Below are positions 9,242-17,684 of a stretch of DNA of 64,000 nucleotides, one piece after another. The notes under the pieces were generated by a model. The model did no database searches. It saw only the letters and a program-made list of their open reading frames with translations, and was not told where the DNA came from. Both the position numbers and the translations under genes were made by a program. Where the stretch lies: positions 744,001 through 808,000 of the forward strand of contig OZ007031.1 of the NCBI GenBank assembly GCA_963931605.1, read 5' to 3'. Source of the DNA: CALUOB01 sp944322305 (GTDB taxonomy: Bacteria; Actinomycetota; Coriobacteriia; Coriobacteriales; Coriobacteriaceae). Position 1 is the first letter of the stretch. The number at the start of each line of letters is the position of its first letter.

Positions 9242-9841
9242 TTACGCCGCAGGGAAGCTGTCCTTGTCGGGCGCGAAGCTCTGCATGGCCTTGATCGTGC
9301 GGTCGAAGAGCTCGTTCACATCCCAGCCGAGCATGTCGGCGCCGGCGCGGATGACATCGCGGCTGCAGCCGGCGGCGAAGCTCTTGTCTTTGAACTTCTT
9401 CTTGAGCGACTTCACCGTGAAGTCCATCACGCTCTTGCTCGGGCGCATGACCACCGCCGCGCCGATAAGCCCGGTGAGCTCGTCGGTGGCGTAGAGCACC
9501 TTCTCCATCTCGAGCTCGGGCGCCGGCAGCTCCGGGTTCACCGAGCTCGCGTGGCTCTGGATGGCGCGGATAAGCTCCGGCGTGCCGCCCGCCTCTTTGA
9601 GCAGCGGCTCGGCGTAGAGCGTGTGGCGCGCGGGGTCGTCCGCGTGCTCCTCCCAGTCCAGGTCGTGGAGCAACCCCACCACGCCCCAGAACTCCTCGTT
9701 GTCCGGGTCGAGCTCGCGGGCGTAGTAGCGCATCACGCCCTCAACCGTCTCGCCGTGGGTGATGTGGAACGGGTCGGTGTTGTGCGCTTTGAGCAGCGCG
9801 AGCGCGTCCTCGCGCGCGATGCCGGCGTTGAGCGTGGGCAT
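9242..9841 (-). CDS. HD-domain hydrolase
   Basis: This 199-residue protein has an HD-type metal site: HITHGETVEGVMRYYA, then GLLHDLDWE and the later HASS. Related proteins are uncharacterised HD-superfamily phosphohydrolases acting on nucleotides or similar phosphoesters; no substrate can be named. The start at 9841 is preceded by GAGGAGGAAG. It lies between recJ and proA with gaps of about 200 bp on each side, so an independent transcript is likely. Confidence 0.75.
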   Translation of the reverse strand: MPTLNAGIAREDALALLKAHNTDPFHITHGETVEGVMRYYARELDPDNEEFWGVVGLLHDLDWEEHADDPARHTLYAEPLLKEAGGTPELIRAIQSHASSVNPELPAPELEMEKVLYATDELTGLIGAAVVMRPSKSVMDFTVKSLKKKFKDKSFAAGCSRDVIRAGADMLGWDVNELFDRTIKAMQSFAPDKDSFPAA

Positions 9842-10049
9842 GGCTTCCTCCTCCGTTGCGGTGGTTCGTACGCACCCATTCTGGCACAACCGCGCGGGCA
9901 GGCCGCCCAGCAACCGGAGCCGCAACCTTCGGCGGCGCTTAAAGGAATCGCGCCGAGAACCTCAGTTTTTGCGCGATGCGGATGCGACTGCCGTACCCGT
10001 CCCCAATGGCGAATGGCAGGGGCGCCACGCCCTGCACGTATGAACCTGC

Positions 10050-11369
10050 CTACGGGCGCGTCTGCCCCTCCCCGCGGATCACGTACTTGGAGCTCGTGAG
10101 CGCCTCGGCCGCGAAGGGCCCGCGCACGTGCAGCTTCTGCGTGGAGATGCCGATCTCGGCGCCCAGCCCGAACTGCCCGCCGTCGGTGAAGCGCGTGCTC
10201 GCGTTGGCGTAGACCGCCGCCGCGTCCACCCCGGCCAGGAACCTCTCGCACGCCTCCCGGTCCTCGGCCACGATGGCCTCGGAGTGGCCGGTGCCGTAGC
10301 GGTTGACGTGCGCCACCGCCTCGTCCACGCCGCTCACGCACTTGACCGAGATCTCAAGCGCCAGGTACTCGCGGCCCCAGTCCTCCTCGGTGGCGGGCAC
10401 CGCGTCCACCGGCGCGGGGGCGGGCTCGCCGGCCTCGGCGGCAGCCGCGGCGCGGGCCTCGCTGGCGACAACGGCCGCCGCGAGCATCTGGGCGTCGCCG
10501 TGCACCTTCACGCCGTGGTCGGCCAGGTCGGAAAGCATGAGCGGCAGGAAGTCCGGCGCGATCTTCTCGTCCACCAAAACCGACTCGCAGGCGTTGCACA
10601 CGCCCACGCGCTGGGTCTTGGCGTTGACGATGATGGCGCGCGCCTTGGCAAAGTCGGCCGACTCGTGCACGTACACGTGGCAGTTGCCGGTGCCCGTCTC
10701 GATGACCGGCACGCGGGCGTGCTCCACGCAGTGGCGGATGAGTCCGGCGCCGCCGCGCGGGATGAGCACGTCAACCAGGCCGTGCAGGCTCATGAGCTCG
10801 TCGGTGGCGGCGCGGTCGGTGGTCTCGATGATGGCGACGGAGCCCGCCGGGCAGCCGGCTTCCTCGGCGGCCGCGGCGAGCACGTGGGCGATGGCCACGC
10901 ACGAGCGCTGCGCCAGCGAGCCGCCGCGCAGCAGGCAGGCGTTGCCGGTGCGGATGCAGATGGCCGCGGCGTCGGAGGTCACGTTGGGGCGCGCCTCGTA
11001 GATCATGGCCACCACGCCCAAAGGCACGCTCACGCGCTGCAGGTGAAGCCCGCAGGCGATCTCGCGCTCCTCGAGCACGCGGCCCACGGCGTCGGGCAGC
11101 GCGGCCAGGGCCTCGATGCCGGCGGCCATGTCTTCCACGCGGCTCTCGTCCAGGTACAGGCGGTCGAGAAGCCCCGCGTCGGTGCCCTTGGCGCGGGCCG
11201 CCTCCATGTCGGCGGCGTTGGCGGCGAGCACCTCGGGCGCGTGGGCGCGCAGCGCGGCGGCCATGGCGGCCAGCGCGCTCACGCGCTGCTCGTTGGAGAA
11301 GGTGGCGAGCACGCGCGAGGCCTCCTTGGCCCGCTGCGCCAGCTCGCGCACAGATACGGTATCGGCCAT
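10050..11369 (-). CDS. proA: Glutamate-5-semialdehyde dehydrogenase
   Basis: This 439-residue gamma-glutamyl phosphate reductase is close to the family length. It performs the second step of proline synthesis, NADPH-dependent reduction of gamma-glutamyl phosphate. Recognisable segments are VPLGVVAMIYEARPNVTSD, NACLLRGGS, GTGNCHVYVHE, VCNACESVLVD (with the catalytic cysteine) and ASTRFTDGGQFGLGAEIGIS. It contains an alanine-rich low-complexity insert at about residues 298-322. It follows proB by 60 bp on the same strand, so proB-proA is one operon. Confidence 0.97.
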   Translation of the reverse strand: MADTVSVRELAQRAKEASRVLATFSNEQRVSALAAMAAALRAHAPEVLAANAADMEAARAKGTDAGLLDRLYLDESRVEDMAAGIEALAALPDAVGRVLEEREIACGLHLQRVSVPLGVVAMIYEARPNVTSDAAAICIRTGNACLLRGGSLAQRSCVAIAHVLAAAAEEAGCPAGSVAIIETTDRAATDELMSLHGLVDVLIPRGGAGLIRHCVEHARVPVIETGTGNCHVYVHESADFAKARAIIVNAKTQRVGVCNACESVLVDEKIAPDFLPLMLSDLADHGVKVHGDAQMLAAAVVASEARAAAAAEAGEPAPAPVDAVPATEEDWGREYLALEISVKCVSGVDEAVAHVNRYGTGHSEAIVAEDREACERFLAGVDAAAVYANASTRFTDGGQFGLGAEIGISTQKLHVRGPFAAEALTSSKYVIRGEGQTRP

Positions 11370-11429
11370 GATGGTTCCTTTCGTTGCGGTGTGAGAGGCC
11401 GGCGGCGCGATGCGACGGCAGGCAAGCGC

Positions 11430-12542
11430 TTACACGAACACGATCATCTCGTCGCGGTGGACGGCCGGGTGGCCGGCGAGGCCGGATAGCAGGCGGTTGC
11501 CCTCGATCTCGGCCTGGCTGCGGCCGGCGGCCAAGAACAGCTCGTCGGAGGAGGCGCCCGCGCGCCCGCGGGCGATCACGAAGCCGTCCTCGTCGGCGAT
11601 GTTCACCACGTCGCCGCGCTCGAAGGCGCCCTCCACGCGCGTGACGCCCACGGCCAGAAGCGACGAGCCGCGGTTGGCCAGCGCGTCGGCCGCGCCGCCG
11701 TCCACGGTGAGGGTGCCGTGCACCGTGTCGCCCAGCGCGATCCACAGCTTGCGCGGGGCAATCTCGCGACGCGCGGCCGGCGGCACGAAGCGCGTGCCGA
11801 TCTCCTCGCCCGCCGCAAGGCGCGTGAGCTGGTCCTGCTCGCGCCCGTCGCAGACCACGGTGGGGATGCCCGCGCACATGAGCACGCGCGCGGCGCGGAT
11901 CTTGGTGATCATGCCGCCCGTGCCCACGCCCGAGGTGGCGTCGCCGGCGGCGTCCACGATGGCGCGGTCGATGCGGCGCACCTCCGGCAGCAGCCGGGCG
12001 TCGGGGTCGGTGCCGGGGTTGGCGGTGTAGAGCCCGTCGATGTCCGAGAGGATCACGCACAGGTCGGCCCCCACCAGACAGGAAACCAGCGCGCCCAAGG
12101 TGTCGTTGTCGCCGAAGCGGATCTGCTCGACCGACACCGTGTCGTTCTCGTTCACCACGGGCGTGACGCCCAGGGAGAGCAGGCGCGTGAGGGTGTCGCG
12201 CGCGTGCAGGTAGGCCGTGCGGTGCGCGGTGTCGTTTCTGGTGAGCAGCACGAGCGAGGCCGTGAGCCCCTCGGCCGAGAAGGCCTCGTCGTAGGCGGTG
12301 ACGAGCGCGGCCTGGCCCACCGAGGCGGCCGCCTGCAGGGTCGGCATGTCGCGCGGGCGGCGCTTGAGCCCCAGGCGCGGCAGGCCGCAGGCGATGGCGC
12401 CCGAGCTCACCACCACGAGCTGCCAGCCCTGCTCGCGCAGGGCCGCCGCCTGGCTGGCCAGCTGCGCCAGATACGCGCGGTCGGGCTGCCCCGTGCCGTC
12501 TACCAGCGTGGACGAGCCGATCTTCACTACCATGGTCCTCAT
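11430..12542 (-). CDS. proB: Glutamate 5-kinase
   Basis: This 370-residue protein has an amino-acid-kinase domain followed by a C-terminal PUA domain. It phosphorylates glutamate as the first, usually proline-inhibited, step of proline synthesis. Motifs are MVVKIGSSTLVDGTG at the start, VSSGAIACG, NENDTVS and FGDNDTLGA, and GVGTGGMITKI. The PUA part includes WIALGDTVHGTLTVDGGA. The start at 12542 has AGGAGCTCGTC ahead of it. Together with proA downstream it supplies glutamate semialdehyde; no proC is in the window. Confidence 0.96.
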   Translation of the reverse strand: MRTMVVKIGSSTLVDGTGQPDRAYLAQLASQAAALREQGWQLVVVSSGAIACGLPRLGLKRRPRDMPTLQAAASVGQAALVTAYDEAFSAEGLTASLVLLTRNDTAHRTAYLHARDTLTRLLSLGVTPVVNENDTVSVEQIRFGDNDTLGALVSCLVGADLCVILSDIDGLYTANPGTDPDARLLPEVRRIDRAIVDAAGDATSGVGTGGMITKIRAARVLMCAGIPTVVCDGREQDQLTRLAAGEEIGTRFVPPAARREIAPRKLWIALGDTVHGTLTVDGGAADALANRGSSLLAVGVTRVEGAFERGDVVNIADEDGFVIARGRAGASSDELFLAAGRSQAEIEGNRLLSGLAGHPAVHRDEMIVFV

Positions 12543-12773
12543 GACGAGCTCCTGCCCTCGTGCGTTAGCCTTGGCTCCCATCATAGCAGGAGCGGCCCCG
12601 CAGGGCCGCCCCGTCAAGGTGCTTCTGTGCGACAAGAGCCTGCCGCTTGGAGCGGCGCGGGCCGTGCGGCGCGGAGCGTAGGCCCACCGGCCGGGGCGCA
12701 CCCTGCGCGCCGGCAGGATTGTCCGGGCCGAGCCTCCGCGCCCGCCGGCCTCGCCCCGGCGGCAGCGCTCGCG

Positions 12774-14267
12774 CTAATGCCAGTGGTTGGAGGCCTTCTG
12801 GGTGCTCAGGCTCTCGCGCACCAGACGCTCGCGCGTCTCGGCCAAGCCCTTCTCCATGCCCACCAGGTAGGCCTGCGGGTTCAGGAAGCGCTTCACCGCC
12901 GGGTCGAGCGCGTCGAGGGCCGCCGCGCAGCGCTCGCGCGCGGTCTCGGGCGGCTCGCGCGGGGCGCACGCGCGCCCGTCGCGCACGATGGGCTGCAGAA
13001 GCTCGCGGAACTCCACGCCCTCGGTGTCCTCCTCGCGCGCAGGGTCCTCGACGTCCACCAGCACGGTGCCCGCGCAGTCGGCGAGTTTGGGGTCGTAGAT
13101 CATGTCGCCCAGCGGCATGCCGGCCGGGTCGAAGAAGCGGCGCAGGCGCTGCACGCCGGGGATGGTGCGCTTGTAGGGCTGCTCGGAGAGCTTCATGGTG
13201 GGCGTCCACGGCAGGTCGGGCGCGTCCCTGCGGGCGGAGAGCTTGTAGACGCAGCCCAGCGCCGGCTGGTCGTAGCAGGTGGCAAGCTTGGTGCCCACAC
13301 CGAAGGAGTCGATCGGCGCGCCCTGGTTGAGCAGGCTCTGGATGGTGTACTCGTCCAGGTCGTTGGAGATGGAGATCTTCACGTAGGGCAGGCCCTCCTG
13401 GTCGAAGCGCCGGCGCACGTACTTGGAGAGGCGAGCCAGGTCGCCGGAGTCGATGCGGATGGCCGCCAGACGCTCGCCGCGCTCCTCCATCTCCTTGGCC
13501 ACCGTGATGGCGTTCTCGACACCCTGCCGCACGTCGTAGGTGTCGATGAGCAGGGTGCAGTTCTTGGGGCTCGAGGCCGCGAAGGCGCGGAACGCCTCGA
13601 GCTCCGTGGGGAAGCTCATGACCCAGCTGTGCGCGTGCGTGCCGAAGACCGGGATGCCGTACTTGCGGCCCGCCAGCACGTTGGAGGTGCTGGAGCAGCC
13701 CGCCACGTAGCTGGCGCGGGCCACAGCCATGCCGCCGTCGGGGCCCTGGGCGCGGCGCAGGCCGAACTCCGCCACCGGGCGGCCCTGGGCGGCCTGGATC
13801 ACGCGGGCCGTCTTGGTGGCCACGAGCGTTTGGAAGCCGATGGTGTTGAGCAGCGCCGTCTCCAGCAGCTGGCACTCGAGCACGGGGCCGGTCACGCGCA
13901 CCATGGGCTCGCGCGGGAACACGAGCTCGCCCTCGGGTACGGCGTCAACGTCCACGTGGCAGCGGAAACTGCGCAGGTACTCTAGAAAGCCCGGCTTGAA
14001 CAGCGCGCCGCCGGCCGGGGCCTTAAGGCTCGCCAGATAGGCCACGTCCTCCTCGGTGAAGCGGAAGTTCTCGACCAGCTCGGGCAGGTCGGAAGCGCCG
14101 CAGGCAACCGCGTAGCCGCTGCCGAAGGGGTGGTCGCGGTAGAAGGCGGTGAAGCAGCCTTCCTCCTCGACCTTGCCGGTTTCCCAGAAGCCTTGGGCCA
14201 TCGTGATCTCGTACAGGTCGGTGAGCAGCGCCACGTCGGTGGGGCGCGTGGGATCGGTGAGTGCCAT
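12774..14267 (-). CDS. pncB: Nicotinate phosphoribosyltransferase
   Basis: This 497-residue protein converts nicotinate, PRPP and ATP to nicotinate mononucleotide in NAD salvage. Family hallmarks are LLTDLYEITMAQGFWETG at the N-terminus, EFGLRRAQGPDGG, SSTSNVLAGRKYGIPVFGTH followed by AHSW, RIDSGDLARLSKYVR, SNDLDEYTIQSLL, and DSFGVGTKLATCYDQPAL. The start at 14267 has AGAAGG seven bases upstream. Length matches the longer Gram-positive form. It is transcribed alone or with the small protein upstream (gap about 100 bp). Confidence 0.95.
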   Translation of the reverse strand: MALTDPTRPTDVALLTDLYEITMAQGFWETGKVEEEGCFTAFYRDHPFGSGYAVACGASDLPELVENFRFTEEDVAYLASLKAPAGGALFKPGFLEYLRSFRCHVDVDAVPEGELVFPREPMVRVTGPVLECQLLETALLNTIGFQTLVATKTARVIQAAQGRPVAEFGLRRAQGPDGGMAVARASYVAGCSSTSNVLAGRKYGIPVFGTHAHSWVMSFPTELEAFRAFAASSPKNCTLLIDTYDVRQGVENAITVAKEMEERGERLAAIRIDSGDLARLSKYVRRRFDQEGLPYVKISISNDLDEYTIQSLLNQGAPIDSFGVGTKLATCYDQPALGCVYKLSARRDAPDLPWTPTMKLSEQPYKRTIPGVQRLRRFFDPAGMPLGDMIYDPKLADCAGTVLVDVEDPAREEDTEGVEFRELLQPIVRDGRACAPREPPETARERCAAALDALDPAVKRFLNPQAYLVGMEKGLAETRERLVRESLSTQKASNHWH

Positions 14268-14368
14268 GGTACCTTCTTTGCGTTGGGTCCCGCCGCTCGG
14301 CGATCGGCGGGGCACGGGGTTGCGCCCGGAGCCCTCGGCGCCGGGCGAGATGCGCCGCTGGGGCGCCG

Positions 14369-14779
14369 CTACTGCAAAACGATGTAGATGCCGAAGGCGA
14401 TAACCGCCACGAGCGCGAGGCCGATGAGGATCTTCTGCGCGGGCGGCATGCCCGGGATCTCCTCGCCCTCCTTGAGCTCGGGCGTGGCCACCATGCGCTC
14501 GCCGAAGCTCATCTCCTCGCGGCTCTTGCGCGGGGCGGGCTCGGGGGTGGGTGTCGGCGCGGGGGCTGCGGCGGCGGGAGCTGCCGACGTGGGGGCCGCC
14601 GGAGCCGGGGCCTTCGCCGCGTGCTTCTCGGCCACCGCCTGCTCGGCGCGCAGGGCCTCCAGCTCCGCGCGGTCGCGGCGAGCCTGCTCCTCGGCCTCGC
14701 GACGCTTCTTCTCGGCGCGCAGCTCTTCAAGCTCCGCGCGCTCCTCGGCGCTCAGGGGCGCGTTGTTATCGTCTGACAT
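14369..14779 (-). CDS. Small charged coiled-coil protein with C-terminal membrane anchor
   Basis: This 136-residue protein is not recognised as a known family. Residues about 8-58 are a highly charged, heptad-like region rich in E, R and K, followed by a proline/alanine linker (APTPTPEPAP). The conserved-looking stretch is SFGERMVATPELKEGEEIPG. The last twenty or so residues, KILIGLALVAVIAFGIYIVL, form a single transmembrane helix, which predicts a tail-anchored protein with a cytoplasmic coiled coil. It lies between the radical SAM gene and pncB on the same strand. Confidence 0.65.
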   Translation of the reverse strand: MSDDNNAPLSAEERAELEELRAEKKRREAEEQARRDRAELEALRAEQAVAEKHAAKAPAPAAPTSAAPAAAAPAPTPTPEPAPRKSREEMSFGERMVATPELKEGEEIPGMPPAQKILIGLALVAVIAFGIYIVLQ

Positions 14780-14847
14780 ACCAAGCCTTTCGACGGCTGA
14801 TCGTTTGGGAACCAGTATACCCGCATATCCCGGCGGAAACGCCGCCG

Positions 14848-15870
14848 TTACGAAGCGGCCGACGCGAGGACGCCCGTGGTGTCGAACGGCGGGGTGAAGC
14901 TTTCGTCGACCGCTCCCCCCTCTTGCCAAAACATCTGCGTGAAGCCCAGGTCGTCGGCGTGGTCGAGCACGCGCTCGTACTCCTCGCCTGTCACGGCGCG
15001 GGAAAGCTCGCCGCCGGACGCGCGCATGGCCGCGTTGGGGGTGTACTGGTTCATGACCGATATGGGCACGTCGCCCACCGTGTCCCAGACCAGGTCGAGC
15101 ACGCGGCACGAGTCGTCGGCGTGGCCCGGCAGAACCAGGTGACGGACGATGAGCCCCTGCGTCATGCAGCCGGGCTCGGGCGAGGGCACGTTTTGCTCGC
15201 ACGGCGCGTTCTGCTCGACGGGAGCACCCTTCTCGCCCGGCGCGTTCTGCTCGGGCACGTAGCGCACCCCGCCGCGGCGCTCGATCTCGGCGGCCATGGC
15301 GGCAAGCGCGCGGGCGGCCTGAGCCGGGTAGTCGCTCACGTGGGAGAGCTCCTGGGCGAGCGCAGCGTCGGCGTACTTGAAGTCGGTGAGCCACACGTCC
15401 ACAAGGTCGCCGAGCTCGTGGACGGCCTCCGGACGTTCGTAGCCGCTTGTGTTGTACACGACCGGGATGGAAAGGCCGGCCGAGCGCGCCGCCGCCAGCG
15501 CGTCGGGCAGCAGGTGGGCGTAGTGGGTGGCCGTGACCAGGTTGATGTTGTTGGCGCCTTGGGCTTGGAGCTCCAGCATGATCTGGGTCAGGCGCGCGGG
15601 CGGCACCTCGAGGCCGAAGTTGCCGGTTGAGATCTCGTGGTTCTGGCAGTAGACGCACTTGAGCGGGCAGCCGCTGAAAAAGACCGTGCCCGAGCCGCGC
15701 TCGCCGGAGATGGGCGGCTCCTCCCAAAAGTGCAGCGCCGCACGCGCCAGGCGCAGCTTGTCCGTTGCGCCGCACACGCCGCGCTGGCCCGCCGCGCGGT
15801 TGGCGCCGCAAAGGCGCGGGCACAGCGCGCAGGACGTGGGCGCGCTGCCGATCAAGAGCTTGTGAGGCAT
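14848..15870 (-). CDS. Radical SAM protein (PflA-like)
   Basis: This 340-residue radical SAM enzyme has its 4Fe-4S motif in FFSGCPLKCVYCQN (CxxxCxxC). An N-terminal cysteine cluster CALCPRLCGANR..GVCGA precedes it. This is the layout of the PflX/YgiQ-distant group often called putative pyruvate-formate-lyase activating proteins; the substrate is unknown. Around residues 213-240 there is an extra low-complexity insert with repeated EQNAP, EQNAPC and EQNVP units, unlike the rest of the protein. The start at 15870 has a GGAAGGAA site. It faces the tRNA gene across a 520-bp gap. Confidence 0.85.
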   Translation of the reverse strand: MPHKLLIGSAPTSCALCPRLCGANRAAGQRGVCGATDKLRLARAALHFWEEPPISGERGSGTVFFSGCPLKCVYCQNHEISTGNFGLEVPPARLTQIMLELQAQGANNINLVTATHYAHLLPDALAAARSAGLSIPVVYNTSGYERPEAVHELGDLVDVWLTDFKYADAALAQELSHVSDYPAQAARALAAMAAEIERRGGVRYVPEQNAPGEKGAPVEQNAPCEQNVPSPEPGCMTQGLIVRHLVLPGHADDSCRVLDLVWDTVGDVPISVMNQYTPNAAMRASGGELSRAVTGEEYERVLDHADDLGFTQMFWQEGGAVDESFTPPFDTTGVLASAAS

Positions 15871-16346
15871 GGCGAGTTCCTTCCCTTCCGCGGAGTCGCG
15901 TGGTCGCGCACCGCCGTACCGCATTGTCCCACAACCGCGCGAGGCGGCGGGCGGACAGCTGACCGCGAGAACGGCATGCCGGTCGCGGTTGGCCACCCAA
16001 ACGGAGGCCAGGTTGCCCGCCTAAACAGCAGCCACCTTGGGTGAAACGGGCGCGTTGGATGCGCTGCGTGAGACAAACCGGGAACATGACGTCGCCGTCG
16101 CGGCCGACTGATGGGCACGGCGACGCTACCAACAGCTGTGCGACAAAACATCGTCGTCGCAATCAACCGCTGGGCACGGCGACACTGCGGCGACAAACCC
16201 CTAGACGGGACAACGACGCAGCAACCAACCGAGCCGCCAGACCGCGCTGTCACGGCGCCCGCCTGGGATCGAGATACCAACGCACGCATTTCCAGGCTCC
16301 CAACCGCAGGGACCCGCGCGCGGCGGAGATATTTTTGAGAATGCCG
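15871..16346. other. Intergenic stretch with degenerate GGGCACGGCGAC repeats, no gene
   Basis: No reading frame here looks like a gene. Between about 16080 and 16250 there are loose repeats built on GGGCACGGCGACRCTR and GTCGTCGC/GCGACAA, sometimes in opposite orientation. They resemble the low-level repeats of other intergenic regions in this window. The right end carries the tRNA promoter. Confidence 0.4.
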
Positions 16347-16375
16347 TTGACAAACGAGGGGCGTTTCGGCATACT
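16347..16375 (+). promoter_or_regulatory. Promoter of tRNA-Ala
   Basis: TTGACA at 16347-16352, a 17-bp spacer and CATACT at 16370-16375 form a near-consensus sigma-70-type promoter. It would start transcription about 9 bp before the tRNA. Confidence 0.75.
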
Positions 16376-16390
16376 TTGCTCTTGTCACTT

Positions 16391-16466
16391 GGGGATGTAG
16401 CTCAGCTGGGAGAGCGCTGCCGTCGCATGGCAGAGGCCGAGGGTTCGATTCCCTTCATCTCCACCA
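16391..16466 (+). tRNA. tRNA-Ala, anticodon CGC
   Basis: A complete cloverleaf can be folded. The acceptor is GGGGATG paired with CATCTCC (one G-U), the D arm GCTC..GAGC, and the anticodon stem CTGCC/GGCAG with loop GTCGCAT, giving anticodon CGC (alanine, GCG codons). The T arm is GAGGG-TTCGATT-CCCTT, with encoded CCA at 16464-16466. The last 8 bases, CTCCACCA, are repeated at 30705-30712, where the mobile element ends; the element therefore inserted at the 3' end and left the tRNA intact. Its original terminator is probably the stem-loop now at 30722-30747. Confidence 0.95.
16459..16466 (+). repeat. attL core (CTCCACCA)
   Basis: This is the end of the tRNA gene and one copy of the direct repeat flanking the element. 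Upstream of the core, TTCCCTTCA-T resembles the TTCCCCTTTGG preceding the other copy. Support for the boundary comes from the integrase reading frame, which continues from the attR side into the bases right of this core. Confidence 0.8.
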
Positions 16467-16540
16467 GAATAGGAAGCGTCGAACTATTCTTCTTTCGGAA
16501 TGAGTTCGCGCTTGTGTATAGATTTGGGAGCGCCAGATAG
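16467..16540 (+). other. Displaced 3' end of the integrase reading frame
   Basis: If the element circularises by joining 30712 to 16467, the integrase frame does not stop at the TGA found at 30715-30717. It reads on in frame through 16467-16537 and ends at TAG 16538-16540. That replaces the final isoleucine with a 25-residue tail beginning RIGSVELFFFRNEF and ending FGSAR. The stop lies inside the loop of a terminator hairpin (16525-16551), as expected for a true gene end. Confidence 0.65.
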
Positions 16541-16551
16541 GGGCGCTCCCA
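16525..16551 (+). terminator. Hairpin terminator at the left end (integrase terminator in the circular form)
   Basis: TGGGAGCGCC at 16525-16534 pairs with GGCGCTCCCA at 16542-16551, followed by a short TTT. It follows the in-frame stop of the displaced integrase tail. Confidence 0.6.
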
Positions 16552-16600
16552 TTTCGCATTGCAATCATATGACGCTGTATTTTGCGTTTTAAGACGTTTT

Positions 16601-16640
16601 AAGCCCGTTGGGGTACTCCGATACCCTAACGGGCTTTTTT
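16601..16640 (+). terminator. Strong intrinsic terminator
   Basis: AAGCCCGTTgGGGT pairs with ACCCtAACGGGCTT and is followed by six T. It insulates the element's control region from transcripts coming out of the tRNA or, in the circle, the integrase. Confidence 0.75.
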
Positions 16641-16797
16641 GCGCCTTAAAACGCCTCTGAGAGCGTCAGAGAAGCAAAGGCGGATGCAGGTGCGCATCTC
16701 GCTCTCGCTCGATGCTGGGATTGGCCGCCCTGCGGGCGGCTGGCTCGGGTCTTGAGTCTGGGTACAGCAGGGGGCGGGCATGTCCGATTTCGGGTTC

Positions 16798-17350
16798 TGA
16801 CACACTATCGCGAAAAAATGGTGTGTCAGAACTTTCCCCAGTTTATCGGGGAGTACGGGAAGGTGGCCGATTTCTGACACACTTGCGAAAATTTTAGTGT
16901 GTCGGTTCTTTTCCCGTGTTCATCGGGGAGTACAACCATCTGACACACTTGACACACCTTTTTTTGAACTAATGCGCGCGAGAGAAAAAATAAGTATATA
17001 GATATATATAGGGAAAAAAATTCTCTGTACGCGTAGATTGGAAAAATAGTGTGTTTAGTGTGTCAAGCGTCCGAGGAAGCCGATAAATCCTACGAAAGTA
17101 CCGACACACTATAAAAAATGGAAGTGTGTCAGAAAAACGGGCAATCGCTCGCGGAGGCCGATGAATGCGGGAAATCTTTGACACACTTCGAAGTGTGTCA
17201 AAGTGTGTCAGAGGTTCCCTCTCCTGCCGTGTACGGCCCTTCTTCTGCTTTTGGCTCCTCGTGGCTTGTTCCACTTTCCAATCCGAGAGTGGAACGTAAT
17301 ATTCCTCGTGTTTATCGGGGAGTAGAGGCGGATGTTCCACTTGTTCCACT
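16798..17350. repeat. Iteron-like array of 9-bp repeats in four units of fixed geometry
   Basis: Thirteen copies of TGACACACT or its complement AGTGTGTCA (a few with one or two changes) lie between 16798 and 17210. Four copies of a variant, TGTTCCACT/AGTGGAAC, lie at 17267-17350. They form units. A forward repeat is followed 21-22 bp later by an inverted repeat, at +44 by TTTATCGGGGAGTA (or its first half), and at +66 by two abutting direct repeats 9 bp apart. Unit starts are 16798 (no +66 pair), 16875, 17267, and an inverted unit starting at 17131 on the minus strand. The array lies upstream of the SF3 helicase, so it may be the replication origin. Confidence 0.8.
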
Positions 17351-17459
17351 TTTTGAACGAAGCAGCGGAACATGAGCGCGCGCAATATTTTTTCGGGCGA
17401 TTTCCGCTCGTATATGAGCGGAAACAAGCCTCTGACCTGCGGAGACGGAATATCGGGTA

Positions 17460-17488
17460 TTGCGTTAATCGAGTTAACGCTGTATAAT
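17460..17488 (+). promoter_or_regulatory. Promoter of the replication operon
   Basis: TTGCGT at 17460-17465, 17-bp spacer, TATAAT at 17483-17488. It points to the HTH and helicase genes, with a 230-nt leader. Confidence 0.7.
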
Positions 17489-17494
17489 ATCAGT

Positions 17495-17684
17495 TGAATA
17501 GATAAATGGCTCAGCACCCGTCCCGTCTTTGATGCGGGGTTGCTACCGGGAATAGGAGCCGAGCGCTCGGTCAAATAGGCCGTGCGTCACGGGCGAAATA
17601 ACGAACACGAAGCTCCCGTGGAAACCGAGATAGACAAGGCATGTTCTGCCTATGTCCTTCTTTGGTTTCCACGGGAGCTTTTTT
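17495..17684 (+). ncRNA. Leader RNA upstream of the HTH/helicase genes, possible attenuator or immunity RNA
   Basis: Transcription from the promoter at 17460-17488 would produce about 190 nt ending at a very strong intrinsic terminator before the first gene. No reading frame in it looks real. Short inverted repeats are visible (AGGCA..TGCCT inside the terminator loop). In P4-type elements a short leader RNA controls the replication gene by premature termination. This one has the same position relative to an SF3 helicase gene, but that function is only an analogy. Confidence 0.4.
17610..17684 (+). terminator. 17-bp perfect-stem terminator before the HTH gene
   Basis: The 17-base arm 17610-17626 (starting AAGCTCCCGTGG) is fully complementary to 17664-17680 and is followed by six T. 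It ends 39 bp before the HTH start, so it must be read through or bypassed for expression. Confidence 0.8.

Noticed and set aside
17118..17375. 85-codon plus-strand frame in the control region
   Set aside because: It is made mostly of the 9-bp repeats and lacks a credible start site.
16969..17574. A minus-strand frame of about 200 codons over the iteron-like array
   Set aside because: Its composition follows the DNA repeats (TLDTLNTL, VEQVEHPP), it has no ribosome-binding site and it covers the promoter of the replication operon. A decayed coding origin is mentioned in the findings instead.
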